A DNA stretch of 64,000 nt from an uncultured Nocardioides sp. Its GTDB lineage: Bacteria; Actinomycetota; Actinomycetes; Propionibacteriales; Nocardioidaceae. The translations under genes were made by a program, and so were the position numbers. Numbering within the stretch: the first letter of the stretch is position 1; the number at the start of each line of letters is the position of its first letter. This document shows positions 1 to 10,647 of the stretch, piece by piece. Under the pieces are notes generated by a model, which did no database searches, had not been told where the DNA came from, and was given only the letters and a program-made list of their open reading frames with translations. The stretch spans positions 186,001 through 250,000 of the forward strand of contig NZ_CANLDB010000004.1 in the NCBI RefSeq assembly GCF_947489365.1, in the 5' to 3' direction.

Positions 1-2491
<2,491 letters not shown>

Positions 2492-2579
2492 GATCCCACC
2501 GGGCCGCGAGGTGACGTAATCGTGAACGCGCGTCGGACGGCGCCCCCGCCCGCGCCGGCCCGGCACCTAGGCTGGAGGG

Positions 2580-3425
2580 GTGATCGAGATCGAGGACGTC
2601 GGCGAGCTGGTCGACCCCGTCGTCATCGCCGCCTTCGAGGGCTGGAACGACGCCGCGGACGCCGCGTCGGGGGTGGTGGACCACCTCATCCGGGCCTGGG
2701 ACGCGCGGGTCGTGGGGGCGATCGACCCCGAGGACTTCTACGACTTCCAGATGCACCGGCCCCTGGTCGGCACCGACCCCGCCGGGCACCGCCAGATCAC
2801 CTGGCCGAGCACCCAGATCGCGATCGCCTCGCCGCCCGACCTGCACCGCGACGTCATCTTGCTGCGCGGGATCGAGCCGAACATGCGGTGGCGTCAGTTC
2901 TGCGCCGAGCTGCTCGCCGCCTGCGACGAGCTCGGCAGCTCGCTCGTCGTCACCCTCGGCGCCCTGCTCGCCGACACCCCGCACACCCGGCCGGTGCCGG
3001 TGACCGGGACGGCGACCGAGCCGGAGCTGCTCGACCAGCTGAAGGTCGAGGCGTCGACGTACGAGGGGCCCACCGGGATCGTCGGGGTCTTCTCCGACGC
3101 CTGCGGACGCCTCGACATCCCCAACGTCTCCTACTGGGCGGCGGTGCCGCACTACGTGGCGCAGCCGCCGTGCCCCAAGGCGACGCTGGCGCTGCTGGGC
3201 CACGTCGAGGACCTCCTCGGCGTCTCTGTCCCGCTCGGTGACCTGCCCGAGGAGTCCCGCGCCTGGGAGCGCGGCGTCGACGAGCTCGCCGAGGAGGACG
3301 AGGACGTCGCCGAGTACGTCAAGGCCCTCGAGGAGGCCCGCGACACCACCGAGCTCCCCGAGGCGTCCGGCGAGGCCATCGCCCGCGAGTTCGAGCGCTA
3401 CCTCAAGCGGCGCGACACGGACTGA
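2580..3425 (+). CDS. PAC2 (proteasome assembly chaperone 2) family protein
   Basis: 281-residue protein beginning MIEIEDVGELVDPVVIAAFEGWND, quoted here only as MIEIEDV...AFEGWND, the typical opening of bacterial PAC2-family proteins. The family resembles the eukaryotic proteasome assembly chaperone; in actinobacteria its role is not settled. The acidic C-terminal third (EEDEDVAEYVKALEEA) is helical and probably a dimerisation or partner-binding segment. GTG start, with GGAGG-like bases just upstream. Divergent from metH and convergent with mshC; the gap to mshC holds a duplicated palindromic repeat. Confidence 0.85.
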   Translation: MIEIEDVGELVDPVVIAAFEGWNDAADAASGVVDHLIRAWDARVVGAIDPEDFYDFQMHRPLVGTDPAGHRQITWPSTQIAIASPPDLHRDVILLRGIEPNMRWRQFCAELLAACDELGSSLVVTLGALLADTPHTRPVPVTGTATEPELLDQLKVEASTYEGPTGIVGVFSDACGRLDIPNVSYWAAVPHYVAQPPCPKATLALLGHVEDLLGVSVPLGDLPEESRAWERGVDELAEEDEDVAEYVKALEEARDTTELPEASGEAIAREFERYLKRRDTD

Positions 3426-3476
3426 GCGCGGCGCGGTTCGGCTCGGCGGGTCTGGTTCGGCGGGTCTGGTTCGGCG

Positions 3477-3709
3477 GGCCGCGGGCCCGATTTGCGAGAA
3501 ACGGTGGCCTGCAGGCCCGGTTCACCACCGTTTGTGACGAAACGGGGTGCCAGCAGCCACCCCGGTTCGGTGCGATCGGGCCGGTGCGCCGCTCGGCGGT
3601 CTGTGCCGTCGCGCAGGCTCGCGGCGCGCCCCGGGCGGCCGGCCGCGGGCCCGATTTGCGAGAAACGGTGGCCTGGAGGCCCGGTGGACCACCGTTTGTG
3701 ACGAAACGG
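3477..3709. repeat. Two direct copies (69 bp, 3 mismatches) of a paired-palindrome element
   Basis: Copies lie at 3477-3545 and 3641-3709. Each holds two 18-bp palindromes with the plan CCG(A/T)TT-N6-AAACGG: 3487-3504 and 3528-3545, then 3651-3668 and 3692-3709. The two palindromes of a copy are exactly 41 bp apart start to start. The inner arms AAACGGTGG and CCACCGTTT can also pair into a longer hairpin. The element fills most of the 347-bp gap between convergent PAC2 and mshC genes, so it may act as a bidirectional terminator. Related pairs occur near 8.3 and 47.5 kb. No gene was seen in this gap. Confidence 0.85.
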
Positions 3710-3772
3710 CACGCCGGGGGCCACGACAACCCTCTCAACCAGACCGACGAGCGCGGCCGGCGGGACGATGGG

Positions 3773-5011
3773 TCAGAGGCGGACGCCGAGGGCGGCGTCG
3801 ACGACGGCGGAGACGGCGGCGCCGGCGTGGCGGTCGGTGGTGTCGGCGAGGCCGTCGACACCGAGGGTGTCGGCGGCCCAGCGGTCGACGACCGCAAGGG
3901 CGGTGGGGGCGTCGAGGTCGTCGGCGAGGGCCGCGAGGACCCCGCGGACGACGGGCTCGGACGGGGCGCCGGAGCCGACGGCGACGGCGCGGCGCCAGGT
4001 GTCGAGCTGGTCGAGGGCGCTGAAGAGGTCGGGGTCGGTCCACTCCCAGTCGGTGCGGTAGTGCTCGCGCAGCAGCCGCAGGCGGACGGCCATCGGGTCG
4101 ACCTCGGCGTGGCGCAGCGCGGAGACGAAGACCAGGTTGCCCTTCGACTTCGACATCTTCTCGCCGTCGAAGGCGACCATGCCGGCGTGGGCGTACAGCT
4201 GCGCGAACGCCGTCCCGGGCGTCGCCGCGTGGGCCTCGGCGGCGCACATCTCGTGGTGGGGGAAGACGAGGTCCGAGCCGCCGCCCTGGACGTCGAACGC
4301 CCCGCCGAGGTGCTCGCGGGCGATGGCGGTGCACTCGATGTGCCAGCCGGGGCGGCCGCGGCCGTGGCGGGAGTCCCAGGCGGGCTCGCCCGGGCGCTCG
4401 GCGCGCCACACGACGCAGTCCAGGGGGTCCTTCTTGCCGGGACGCTCGGGGTCGCCGCCACGCTCGGGGTAGACCCGCAGCATCTCGTCGCGGCTCCAGC
4501 CGGAGACCTGTCCGAAGTCGGGGTCGGCGGTGACGGAGAAGTAGAGGTCGTCGTCGACGCGGTAGACCGACCCGCCGGTCTCGAGCTCGGCGATGAGGTC
4601 GGTGACCAGCGGGATCGACTCGACGGCGCCGACGAAGTGGTCGGGCGCGACGACGCGCAGGGCGGTCATGTCCTCGCGGAACAGCTCGGTCTCCCGCTCG
4701 GCCAGCGCCCGCCAGTCGGTGCCGACGGCCTCAGCGCGCTCCAGCAGGGGGTCGTCGACGTCGGTGACGTTCTGCACGTAGACGACGTCGTGCCCGGCGT
4801 GGCGCCAGGCACGGACGAGCAGGTCGAACGCGACGTACGTCGCGGCGTGGCCGATGTGGGTGGCGTCGTACGGCGTGATCCCGCAGACGTAGAGCCGCGC
4901 CGGGCCGTCGGGCCGCGTCTCACGCCGCTCCCCCGACGCCACGTCGTGCAGCACCACCGGCGGACCCGCCACGTCGAGGGTGGGCACCGACGGGGAGGTC
5001 CACGAACGCAT
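3773..5011 (-). CDS. mshC: L-cysteine:1D-myo-inositol 2-amino-2-deoxy-alpha-D-glucopyranoside ligase
   Basis: ATP-dependent ligase joining cysteine to GlcN-inositol, the penultimate step of mycothiol synthesis. 412 residues, the normal MshC length. Class I synthetase fold: opening MRSWTSP and [16 protein letters not shown], with zinc-ligand Cys43 and the HIGH-type motif at 52-55; further zinc ligands Cys227 and His252; KMSKS at 285-289. The early ITPYDATH sequence and short C-terminus distinguish MshC from cysteinyl-tRNA synthetase. It is the last gene of a four-gene leftward operon, 24 bp after the SCO1664-like gene. Its presence marks the host as a mycothiol producer. Confidence 0.95.
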   Translation of the reverse strand: MRSWTSPSVPTLDVAGPPVVLHDVASGERRETRPDGPARLYVCGITPYDATHIGHAATYVAFDLLVRAWRHAGHDVVYVQNVTDVDDPLLERAEAVGTDWRALAERETELFREDMTALRVVAPDHFVGAVESIPLVTDLIAELETGGSVYRVDDDLYFSVTADPDFGQVSGWSRDEMLRVYPERGGDPERPGKKDPLDCVVWRAERPGEPAWDSRHGRGRPGWHIECTAIAREHLGGAFDVQGGGSDLVFPHHEMCAAEAHAATPGTAFAQLYAHAGMVAFDGEKMSKSKGNLVFVSALRHAEVDPMAVRLRLLREHYRTDWEWTDPDLFSALDQLDTWRRAVAVGSGAPSEPVVRGVLAALADDLDAPTALAVVDRWAADTLGVDGLADTTDRHAGAAVSAVVDAALGVRL

Positions 5012-5035
5012 GGGACCGAGCCTAGTGGGACCGGC

Positions 5036-5866
5036 TCAGAACGGCGGCCACGGGATCGCGGGGCTCATCCCCCGCGGCGCCGGCATCTCCGCGGTGCGCA
5101 GCAGTCGCAGGCAGCGTCGCAGCAGCACCGTGATCTCGGGCTCGCTGACGTGCTCGACGAGCTCGAGCGCCAGCGGACCGTCCAGGGTCTCGCTCAGGTC
5201 GGTCACGACCCGGCGCACCCCGTCGAGCTCCTCCTCGCCCAGCCGCTCGCCGACCCACCCCCACAGGACCGTGCGGAGCTTGGTCTCGACGTGGAAGGTC
5301 AGGCCGTGGTCGACGCCGTACCGGTGGCCGTCGGCCATCGCCAGCACGTGCCCGCCCTTGCGGTCGGCGTTGTTGGCGAGGACGTCGAAGACCGCCATCC
5401 GGCGCAGCGGGTCGGAGTCCTCGTGGACCAGGGAGACGTCGCGGTCGTCGGAGTCGAGACCGTCGAAGACGTGCAGCCACCCCTCGGGCACGTCGCCGGC
5501 CTCCACGATGTCGACGGCGTCCTGGGCCTCGTCGACGTCCTGCCAGAGCTGGACCATCCCCGGACCGTGGGGGCCGTCGCGCAGGACGGTCGGCGGGACG
5601 ACGTCCCAGCCCAGCGCCTCGGACAGCAGGTACGCCGCGACCTCGCGGCCTGCGAGCGTGCCGTCGGGGAAGTCCCACAGGGGCCGCTCCCCCGCGACGG
5701 GCTTGTAGACCACCCGCACGCCCTCGATCTCGCCGAGGAAGGTGGCGTTCGACGCGGGCATAATGCGTCCGCGCAGCTCCAGCGGCGCGGTCAGCAGGGC
5801 CTCGTCGAGCAGGCCGGCGGGGTCGGTCACCTGCTCGCTGTACCCCGGAGGCGGCTCAGGGGTCAC
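5036..5866 (-). CDS. SCO1664-family protein (PI3/4-kinase-like fold)
   Basis: 276-residue member of the conserved actinobacterial family named after Streptomyces SCO1664, distantly similar to phosphatidylinositol 3/4-kinase-like domains. Visible kinase-like features are VVYKPVAGERPLWDFP near 50 (lysine of a nucleotide site), DVLANNADRKGGHVL near 180 and YGVDHGLTF near 205 (possible catalytic and metal residues). GTG start; its first codons overlap the end of the DUF3090 gene by 11 bp, implying translational coupling. The substrate is unknown; the fixed neighbourhood with mshC suggests a link to thiol or redox metabolism, but that is only inference. Confidence 0.85.
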   Translation of the reverse strand: MTPEPPPGYSEQVTDPAGLLDEALLTAPLELRGRIMPASNATFLGEIEGVRVVYKPVAGERPLWDFPDGTLAGREVAAYLLSEALGWDVVPPTVLRDGPHGPGMVQLWQDVDEAQDAVDIVEAGDVPEGWLHVFDGLDSDDRDVSLVHEDSDPLRRMAVFDVLANNADRKGGHVLAMADGHRYGVDHGLTFHVETKLRTVLWGWVGERLGEEELDGVRRVVTDLSETLDGPLALELVEHVSEPEITVLLRRCLRLLRTAEMPAPRGMSPAIPWPPF

Positions 5867-6434
5867 GCCGACGGAACCCGTTGGCCCGGACGCACAGGTG
5901 GCCGGCGGGGTCCATGGGGTGCCCGCAGAACGGGCACGCCGGGCGCCCGGCCTCCAGCACCTGCTCGGCGCGCTTCACGAACGCCCGCGCGTGGCCGGGG
6001 GCGAGGCGCACCAGCAGCAGCTCCTCGGGCTCCGGCTCGTCCACCTCCTCCTCGGGCTGCTCGGGGCGGACGACGGCGGCCTCGGAGTAGGGGAAGACCT
6101 CGATGACGACCCGCTTGTCCTCGGGGTCCCACGACAGCGTCATGGTCCCGGCGCGGAACTCCTCCTCGATCGGCTGCTCCAGCGGAGCGGTGTCCTCGAG
6201 GTCGAGAGGCGCCACGGCGGGGACGACGGCGTCGGCGCCGGCGGCGTCCATGACCTCGTCGAGGAGCTCGTCGACACGCTCGGCGAGCGCTTGGACCTGC
6301 TGCTTCTCCAGCGACACCGAGACCAGCTGCACGCCGGCCCGGGCCTGGAGGAAGAAGGTCCGCTGGCCGGGCTCACCGACCGTTCCCGCCACGAACCTCT
6401 CGGGCGGGTCGAAGGAGTGCACCACGGGCGGCAT
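5856..6434 (-). CDS. DUF3090 family protein
   Basis: 192-residue protein starting MPPVVHSFDPPERFVAG; typical DUF3090 length. Recognisable family features are the TFFLQARAG strand near 28, a basic/acidic helix, and a C-terminal zinc-knuckle-like CPFCGHPMDPAGHLC with paired cysteines and histidine. Function unknown. The open frame runs further upstream, but the conserved N-terminus fixes the ATG at 6434. Second gene in the phosphomutase-DUF3090-SCO1664-mshC operon, 32 bp after the first gene and overlapping the next by 11 bp. Confidence 0.88.
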   Translation of the reverse strand: MPPVVHSFDPPERFVAGTVGEPGQRTFFLQARAGVQLVSVSLEKQQVQALAERVDELLDEVMDAAGADAVVPAVAPLDLEDTAPLEQPIEEEFRAGTMTLSWDPEDKRVVIEVFPYSEAAVVRPEQPEEEVDEPEPEELLLVRLAPGHARAFVKRAEQVLEAGRPACPFCGHPMDPAGHLCVRANGFRRRDP

Positions 6435-6466
6435 GGGTCCCAGCCTAGGACCGCGACCCACCCGGG

Positions 6467-7189
6467 CTACGCGGTGCCCGGGCCCGCGCCGCCGCCGACG
6501 ACCGCGTCGGCGGGTCCGGCAGCGCCGCGACGGCGTCGTCCGGGCTTCTTCGGCGGCACGAGCCAGCCGAGGTCGCCGGCGTGGGTGTTGGTGCACAGCA
6601 CGGACGGCGACCCGCCCGAGATGCGGACCACCGACACCGACGCCGGGTCGACGTGGAGCCGCTGGAACAGGTCGAGGTGGGTGCCGAGCGCCTCGGCGAG
6701 GATCGACTTGATGACGTCACCGTGGCTGACCGCGACCCACACCGCCTCGGGGCCGTGGGCGGCCTCGATCGCCGCGTCGTGGCGTCGTACCGCGTCGACC
6801 CCGCGCATCTGCATCGCGCGCATCGACTCCCCGCCGGGGAAGGTCACCGAGGACGGCGTGCGCTGCACGCTCGCCCAGAGCTTCTCCTTGGCGAGCTCCT
6901 TGAGCGGCCGGCCCTGCCACTCGCCGTAGTCGCACTCGGTGATCGCCTTGTCGAGCTCGGCCTCGACCGTGCCCGCCTGGGCGCCCGTGATGGCGGCGGC
7001 GGTCTGGCGGCAGCGCACCAGTGGGCTGGAGACGACGGCCGCGAGCGGCACCACGGCGAGGCGCTCCGCGGTGCGCGCGGCCTGGCCCTGGCCGACCTCG
7101 TCGAGCTTGACGCCCGGGGAGCGTCCCGCGAGGACGCCGGAGGCGTTGGCCGTCGTACGGCCGTGACGGACGAGGACGACGGTGGCCAT
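6467..7189 (-). CDS. Histidine phosphatase / putative phosphomutase (MSMEG_4193 family)
   Basis: 240-residue phosphoglycerate-mutase-fold protein. The N-terminal LVRHGRTTAN carries the phospho-accepting histidine; SSPLVRCRQTA supplies the phosphate-binding arginines, and AVSHGDVIKSI the second catalytic histidine near 150. Such enzymes remove or move phosphate on small molecules; the substrate here is unknown. First gene of the leftward operon that ends with mshC, divergent from corA across about 60 bp. The C-terminus (PPKKPGRRRRG onward) is basic, low complexity and probably disordered. Confidence 0.88.
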   Translation of the reverse strand: MATVVLVRHGRTTANASGVLAGRSPGVKLDEVGQGQAARTAERLAVVPLAAVVSSPLVRCRQTAAAITGAQAGTVEAELDKAITECDYGEWQGRPLKELAKEKLWASVQRTPSSVTFPGGESMRAMQMRGVDAVRRHDAAIEAAHGPEAVWVAVSHGDVIKSILAEALGTHLDLFQRLHVDPASVSVVRISGGSPSVLCTNTHAGDLGWLVPPKKPGRRRRGAAGPADAVVGGGAGPGTA

Positions 7190-7250
7190 GGCGCCCGAGC
7201 CTACGGGGCGGCGACGAGCCGGCGTCCGTCGCGCGGCCTAGCCTGAGGTC

Positions 7251-8234
7251 GTGATCGTCGACGCCGCCCGCTACCGCGACGGGCATCGCCTCTCCGACGC
7301 GCCCGGCCACGACCTGGACCACCTGCGCGACCTGCGCGCCGGCTGCTCCGACGGGGACGTCGCCTGGGTCGGCCTGCACGACCCGGAGGACGACGAGCTG
7401 GCCGAGGTCGCCGCCGTCTTCGACCTGCACCCCCTCGCGGTCGAGGACGCCCGCGACGCCCACCAGCGGCCCAAGCTCGAGCGGTACGGCCAGACGCTGT
7501 TCCTGGTCCTCAAGACGCTCTGGTACGTCGACGCCGACGACGCCGTGGAGACCGGTGAGATCGACGTCTTCGTCGGCCCCGACTTCGTCGTGACGGTCCG
7601 TCACGGCGTCGGCGCACCCCTCGACGGCGCCCGCAGCAGCCTGGAGTCCCACGAGGAGCTGCTGCGCCACGGCACCGCCGCCGTGCTCCACGCGGTGTGC
7701 GACCGGGTGGTCGACGAGTACGAGAAGGTCGTCGCCGAGCTCATGGTCGACGTCGACGAGGTCGAGGCCTCGGTGTTCTCCGACGAGAGGACCCAGGACG
7801 CCGACCGGATCTACGTCCTCAAGCGCGAGCTCGCCGAGATGCGTCGGGCGGTGATGCCGCTGCGCGAGCCGCTCCGGCGCCTGTCCGGCGGCGAGGTCGA
7901 CGGCGTCGCCGTCAAGGCGGCGCCGTACTTCCGGGACATCGCCGACCACCTCGACCTGGTCGCCGAGGACGTCGAGTCGCTGGACGGGCTGCTCTCGACC
8001 GCCTTCGACGCCCACGCGACCCGGATCTCGATGCAGCAGAACGACGACATGCGCAAGATCTCCGCCGGCGCCGCGCTCGTCGTCGTCCCCACCCTCATCG
8101 CCGGCGTCTACGGCATGAACTTCGAGCACATGCCCGAGCTCGCGTGGCGCTTCGGCTACGCCTACGCCCTGCTGCTGATGGGCGGCACCGTCGCCGGCCT
8201 CTGGTGGCTGTTCAAGCGCTCCGGCTGGCTGTAG
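7251..8234 (+). CDS. corA: CorA family magnesium/cobalt transporter
   Basis: 327-residue divalent-cation channel of the CorA/2-TM-GxN type, pentameric in the inner membrane. A large acidic cytoplasmic domain (LAVEDARDAHQRPKLERYG near 65) leads by a long stalk helix to two C-terminal membrane helices. The signature YGMNFEHMPEL near 290 lies between them and forms the pore entrance. GTG start. Divergent from the phosphomutase operon and convergent with uppP; the 3' end is followed by a paired-palindrome repeat. Confidence 0.93.
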   Translation: MIVDAARYRDGHRLSDAPGHDLDHLRDLRAGCSDGDVAWVGLHDPEDDELAEVAAVFDLHPLAVEDARDAHQRPKLERYGQTLFLVLKTLWYVDADDAVETGEIDVFVGPDFVVTVRHGVGAPLDGARSSLESHEELLRHGTAAVLHAVCDRVVDEYEKVVAELMVDVDEVEASVFSDERTQDADRIYVLKRELAEMRRAVMPLREPLRRLSGGEVDGVAVKAAPYFRDIADHLDLVAEDVESLDGLLSTAFDAHATRISMQQNDDMRKISAGAALVVVPTLIAGVYGMNFEHMPELAWRFGYAYALLLMGGTVAGLWWLFKRSGWL

Positions 8235-8261
8235 CGCGGGCGGCGGGGGCCCGTCGGAGCG

Positions 8262-8320
8262 CCGTTTCTGCACAAACGGCGGTCTCCCGGGCCCGGTCGG
8301 TGCCGATTCGGCAGAAACGG
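8262..8320. repeat. Paired 18-bp palindromes with 41-bp spacing
   Basis: CCGTTTCTGCACAAACGG at 8262-8279 and CCGATTCGGCAGAAACGG at 8303-8320, starts 41 bp apart, separated by a 23-bp GC-rich spacer. This is the same design as at 3.5-3.7 kb and 47.5 kb. It lies between the ends of convergent corA and uppP, a position suited to a bidirectional transcription terminator. Confidence 0.85.
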
Positions 8321-8372
8321 AGGGCCTGGAGCCCCGGGACCCGCCGGGACCGTGGCGGCGCGGCGGGACCCG

Positions 8373-9209
8373 TCAGGCGCCGGCGAGCGGCGTGAGGACG
8401 CCGAGGCCGAGCAGGGCCAGGACGGCGGCGCCGAGGAGGACCCGGTAGACGACGAACGGCGTGTAGGAGCGGGTGGAGACGTAGCGCAGGAGCCAGGCGA
8501 TGGCGGCGTACCCGACGACGAACGAGACGAGGGTGGCGACGGCGGTCTCGCCCCAGCCGTAGGCGTTGGCCTCCTCGCCGATGTCCTTCAGCTTGTAGAC
8601 CCCGGCGCCGACGACGGCGGGGATCGCGAGCAGGAAGGCGTAGCGGGTCGCGGCGGCCCGCTCGTAACCCAGCGCGCGGCCCATCGAGATGGTCGCGCCG
8701 CTGCGCGAGACCCCCGGGACGAGGGCAGCGGCCTGCGCGAGACCCATGAGGACGGCGTGGCGCAGGGTCAGCTTCTCGATCGGCTTGTCGTTGCGGCCGT
8801 ACCGGTCGGCCACCCCGAGCACGACGCCGAAGACGATCAGCGTGGTGCCGACCACCCACAGGCTGCGCAGGGCGGAGTCGATGGCGTCCTCGAACAGCAG
8901 GCCGAGCACCACGATGGGCAGGGAGCCCAGGATGATGAACCAGCCCATCCGGGCGTCGCGGTGGCCCCTGTACTCCGGCTTCACCAGCGACCGCAGCCAC
9001 GTCACGGCGATCCGCCAGATGTCCTTGCGGAAGTAGATGAGGACGGCGAGCTCGGTGCCGATCTGGACCACGGCCGTGAACGCCGCGCCCGGGTCGCCCC
9101 ACCCGAACAGCTGCGGGTAGATCCGCAGGTGCGCGCTGGAGGAGATCGGCAGGAACTCCGTCAGGCCCTGGATCAGCCCGAGAACGACGGCCTGGAGGTA
9201 GTCCCACAC
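8373..9209 (-). CDS. uppP: Undecaprenyl-diphosphatase (BacA type)
   Basis: Membrane enzyme that removes one phosphate from undecaprenyl pyrophosphate, recycling the lipid carrier of cell-wall synthesis; often linked to bacitracin tolerance. 278 residues from the GTG at 9209, the usual length. Family motifs: GLTEFLPISSSAHL near 13-26 (catalytic Glu and Ser/His) and PGVSRSGATI near 165 (phosphate-binding Arg). Several hydrophobic helices follow. The open frame extends 145 codons further upstream, but that part looks non-coding and the family N-terminus matches the chosen start. Divergent from the aldo/keto reductase. Confidence 0.92.
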   Translation of the reverse strand: MWDYLQAVVLGLIQGLTEFLPISSSAHLRIYPQLFGWGDPGAAFTAVVQIGTELAVLIYFRKDIWRIAVTWLRSLVKPEYRGHRDARMGWFIILGSLPIVVLGLLFEDAIDSALRSLWVVGTTLIVFGVVLGVADRYGRNDKPIEKLTLRHAVLMGLAQAAALVPGVSRSGATISMGRALGYERAAATRYAFLLAIPAVVGAGVYKLKDIGEEANAYGWGETAVATLVSFVVGYAAIAWLLRYVSTRSYTPFVVYRVLLGAAVLALLGLGVLTPLAGA

Positions 9210-9309
9210 GGGGAGCCAGGCTACGGACCCCGACCGACCGCCCGCGCGGGACCCGCGGGCGGCGTGCCGTGCGGATCGACGGGCGGGGCGGCCGGATAGG
9301 TTGACCCGC

Positions 9310-10257
9310 ATGCAGCAGCGCTCCGTGGGTGCCACCGGCCTGCGGGTCTCCCGCCTCGGTCTGGGGACCATGACCTGGGGCTCGGACGTCGACGAGCACG
9401 AGGCCCGCGGCCAGCTCGTCGGCTTCGTGGACGCCGGCGGCACGCTCGTCGACACCGCGGCCTCGTACGGCGAGGGCGCCTCGGAGGAGCTGCTCGGCTC
9501 GATGCTCGGCACCGTCGTGTCGCGCGAGGACGTCGTCCTGGCGACGAAGGCGGGCCTCTCGCGCCGCGACGGCGTCCGCCACCTCGAGGCGTCGCGCCGG
9601 GCGCTGCTCGCCACCCTCGACGCGTCGCTGGACCGGCTCGGCACCGACCACGTCGACCTGTGGCAGGTCCACGCCTGGGACCCCGCGACCCCGGTCGCGG
9701 AGGTGATGGCGGCCCTCGAGACCGCCGTGACGTCCGGGCGGGCGGCGTACGTCGGGATCTCGAACTACGCCGGCTGGCAGACCGCGCAGGCCGCGACCTG
9801 GCAGGCCGCCGTGCCCGGCCGGGTGCCGCTGGCCTCGACGCAGGTCGAGTACTCGCTGCTCAACCGCGACGTGGAGGACGAGGTCCTGCCCGCGGCGCGG
9901 GCGCTCGGGCTCGGCGTGCTGCCGTGGTCCCCGCTGGGCCGCGGCGTGCTGACCGGGAAGTACCGCACCGGCACCCCCACCGCCTCGCGGGCCGCGTCAC
10001 CGCGCTTCTCCGGCTTCGTCGACCCCTACCTCGACCCCGTCTCGGCGCGGGTGGTCGAGGCGGTGGCCAAAGCCGCCGACGGGCTGGAGTGGACGCCGCT
10101 GGAGGTGGCGCTGACCTGGGTGCGCGACCGGCCGGGCGTCACCGCCCCCATCGTGGGCGCACGGACGGCCGCCCAGCTGCGTGCCACCCTGGCGACCGAG
10201 GAGCTGGTCCTGCCCGCCGAGATCAGCGACGCCCTCGACGACGTCTCCGGCGCCTGA
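9310..10257 (+). CDS. Aldo/keto reductase
   Basis: 315-residue NADPH-dependent oxidoreductase with a (beta/alpha)8 barrel. Catalytic tetrad visible: Asp and Tyr in DTAASYGEG near 45-52, Lys in ATKAG near 78 and His in WQVHAWD near 120. The NADPH site includes the ...PIVGARTAAQL segment near the C-terminus. The N-terminus MQQRSVGATGLRVSRLGLG is typical of the family; the ATG at 9310 is preferred over a TTG three codons earlier. The substrate cannot be told. A small DUF5703 gene follows after 22 bp, probably in the same transcript. Confidence 0.9.
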   Translation: MQQRSVGATGLRVSRLGLGTMTWGSDVDEHEARGQLVGFVDAGGTLVDTAASYGEGASEELLGSMLGTVVSREDVVLATKAGLSRRDGVRHLEASRRALLATLDASLDRLGTDHVDLWQVHAWDPATPVAEVMAALETAVTSGRAAYVGISNYAGWQTAQAATWQAAVPGRVPLASTQVEYSLLNRDVEDEVLPAARALGLGVLPWSPLGRGVLTGKYRTGTPTASRAASPRFSGFVDPYLDPVSARVVEAVAKAADGLEWTPLEVALTWVRDRPGVTAPIVGARTAAQLRATLATEELVLPAEISDALDDVSGA

Positions 10258-10279
10258 GCCCGCACCAGGAGGAGGACTG

Positions 10280-10522
10280 ATGGCCCGCGACCCCTCGCAG
10301 CACCCCGCCCTCGCCGCCCGGCACGCCCAGCGCTCCGGCGTCGAGTGGGAGTTCGACCGCATCACCTACCACCGGGACTTCCCCCGCGGCGTGGTCACCC
10401 GGATGCTCGTCGACCGCGCCGAGCACGGCGGGTGGGAGCTCGACCGCGTCCGCATCACGCCCGACGGCACCCGCCGGGTCGTGCTGCGGCGGAGGATCAT
10501 CCGGCAGGTGCGGACGGCCTGA
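10280..10522 (+). CDS. DUF5703 family small protein
   Basis: 80-residue protein with a strong AGGAGGAGG ribosome site before the ATG. The core EWEFDRITYHRDFPRGVV followed by AEHGGWELDRVRI matches the DUF5703 family found across actinobacteria. Function unknown; the C-terminal RRVVLRRRIIRQVR is very basic. Follows the aldo/keto reductase closely, so likely co-transcribed with it. Confidence 0.8.
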   Translation: MARDPSQHPALAARHAQRSGVEWEFDRITYHRDFPRGVVTRMLVDRAEHGGWELDRVRITPDGTRRVVLRRRIIRQVRTA

Positions 10523-10555
10523 CGGGAGCGGTGCCGGCCGACTTCCGTCTCACCG

Positions 10556-10647
10556 GGTCTCGACACGCTCGGTCGTGACCTCGCGAGCTCGGTCACGCTC
10601 GCTGCTCGACCACCAGTGGTGAAGCCTTCGCAAGCTCAGGCTTCACC
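10556..10647. repeat. Actinobacterial intergenic repeat plus hairpin at M20 3' end
   Basis: 10556-10614 carries the dispersed element that opens GTCTCGACACGCTCGG and closes CTGCTCGACCACC. It is followed at 10618-10647 by a perfect 10-bp inverted repeat (GGTGAAGCCT / AGGCTTCACC) covering the last codons of the M20 peptidase gene. Relatives of the first element occur near 31.2 and 60.3 kb. Position between convergent genes suggests terminator activity. Confidence 0.7.

Noticed and set aside
3477..3709. Direct repeats considered as a CRISPR array
   Set aside because: Only two 69-bp units, internally palindromic, no spacers of uniform length and no cas genes in the window.
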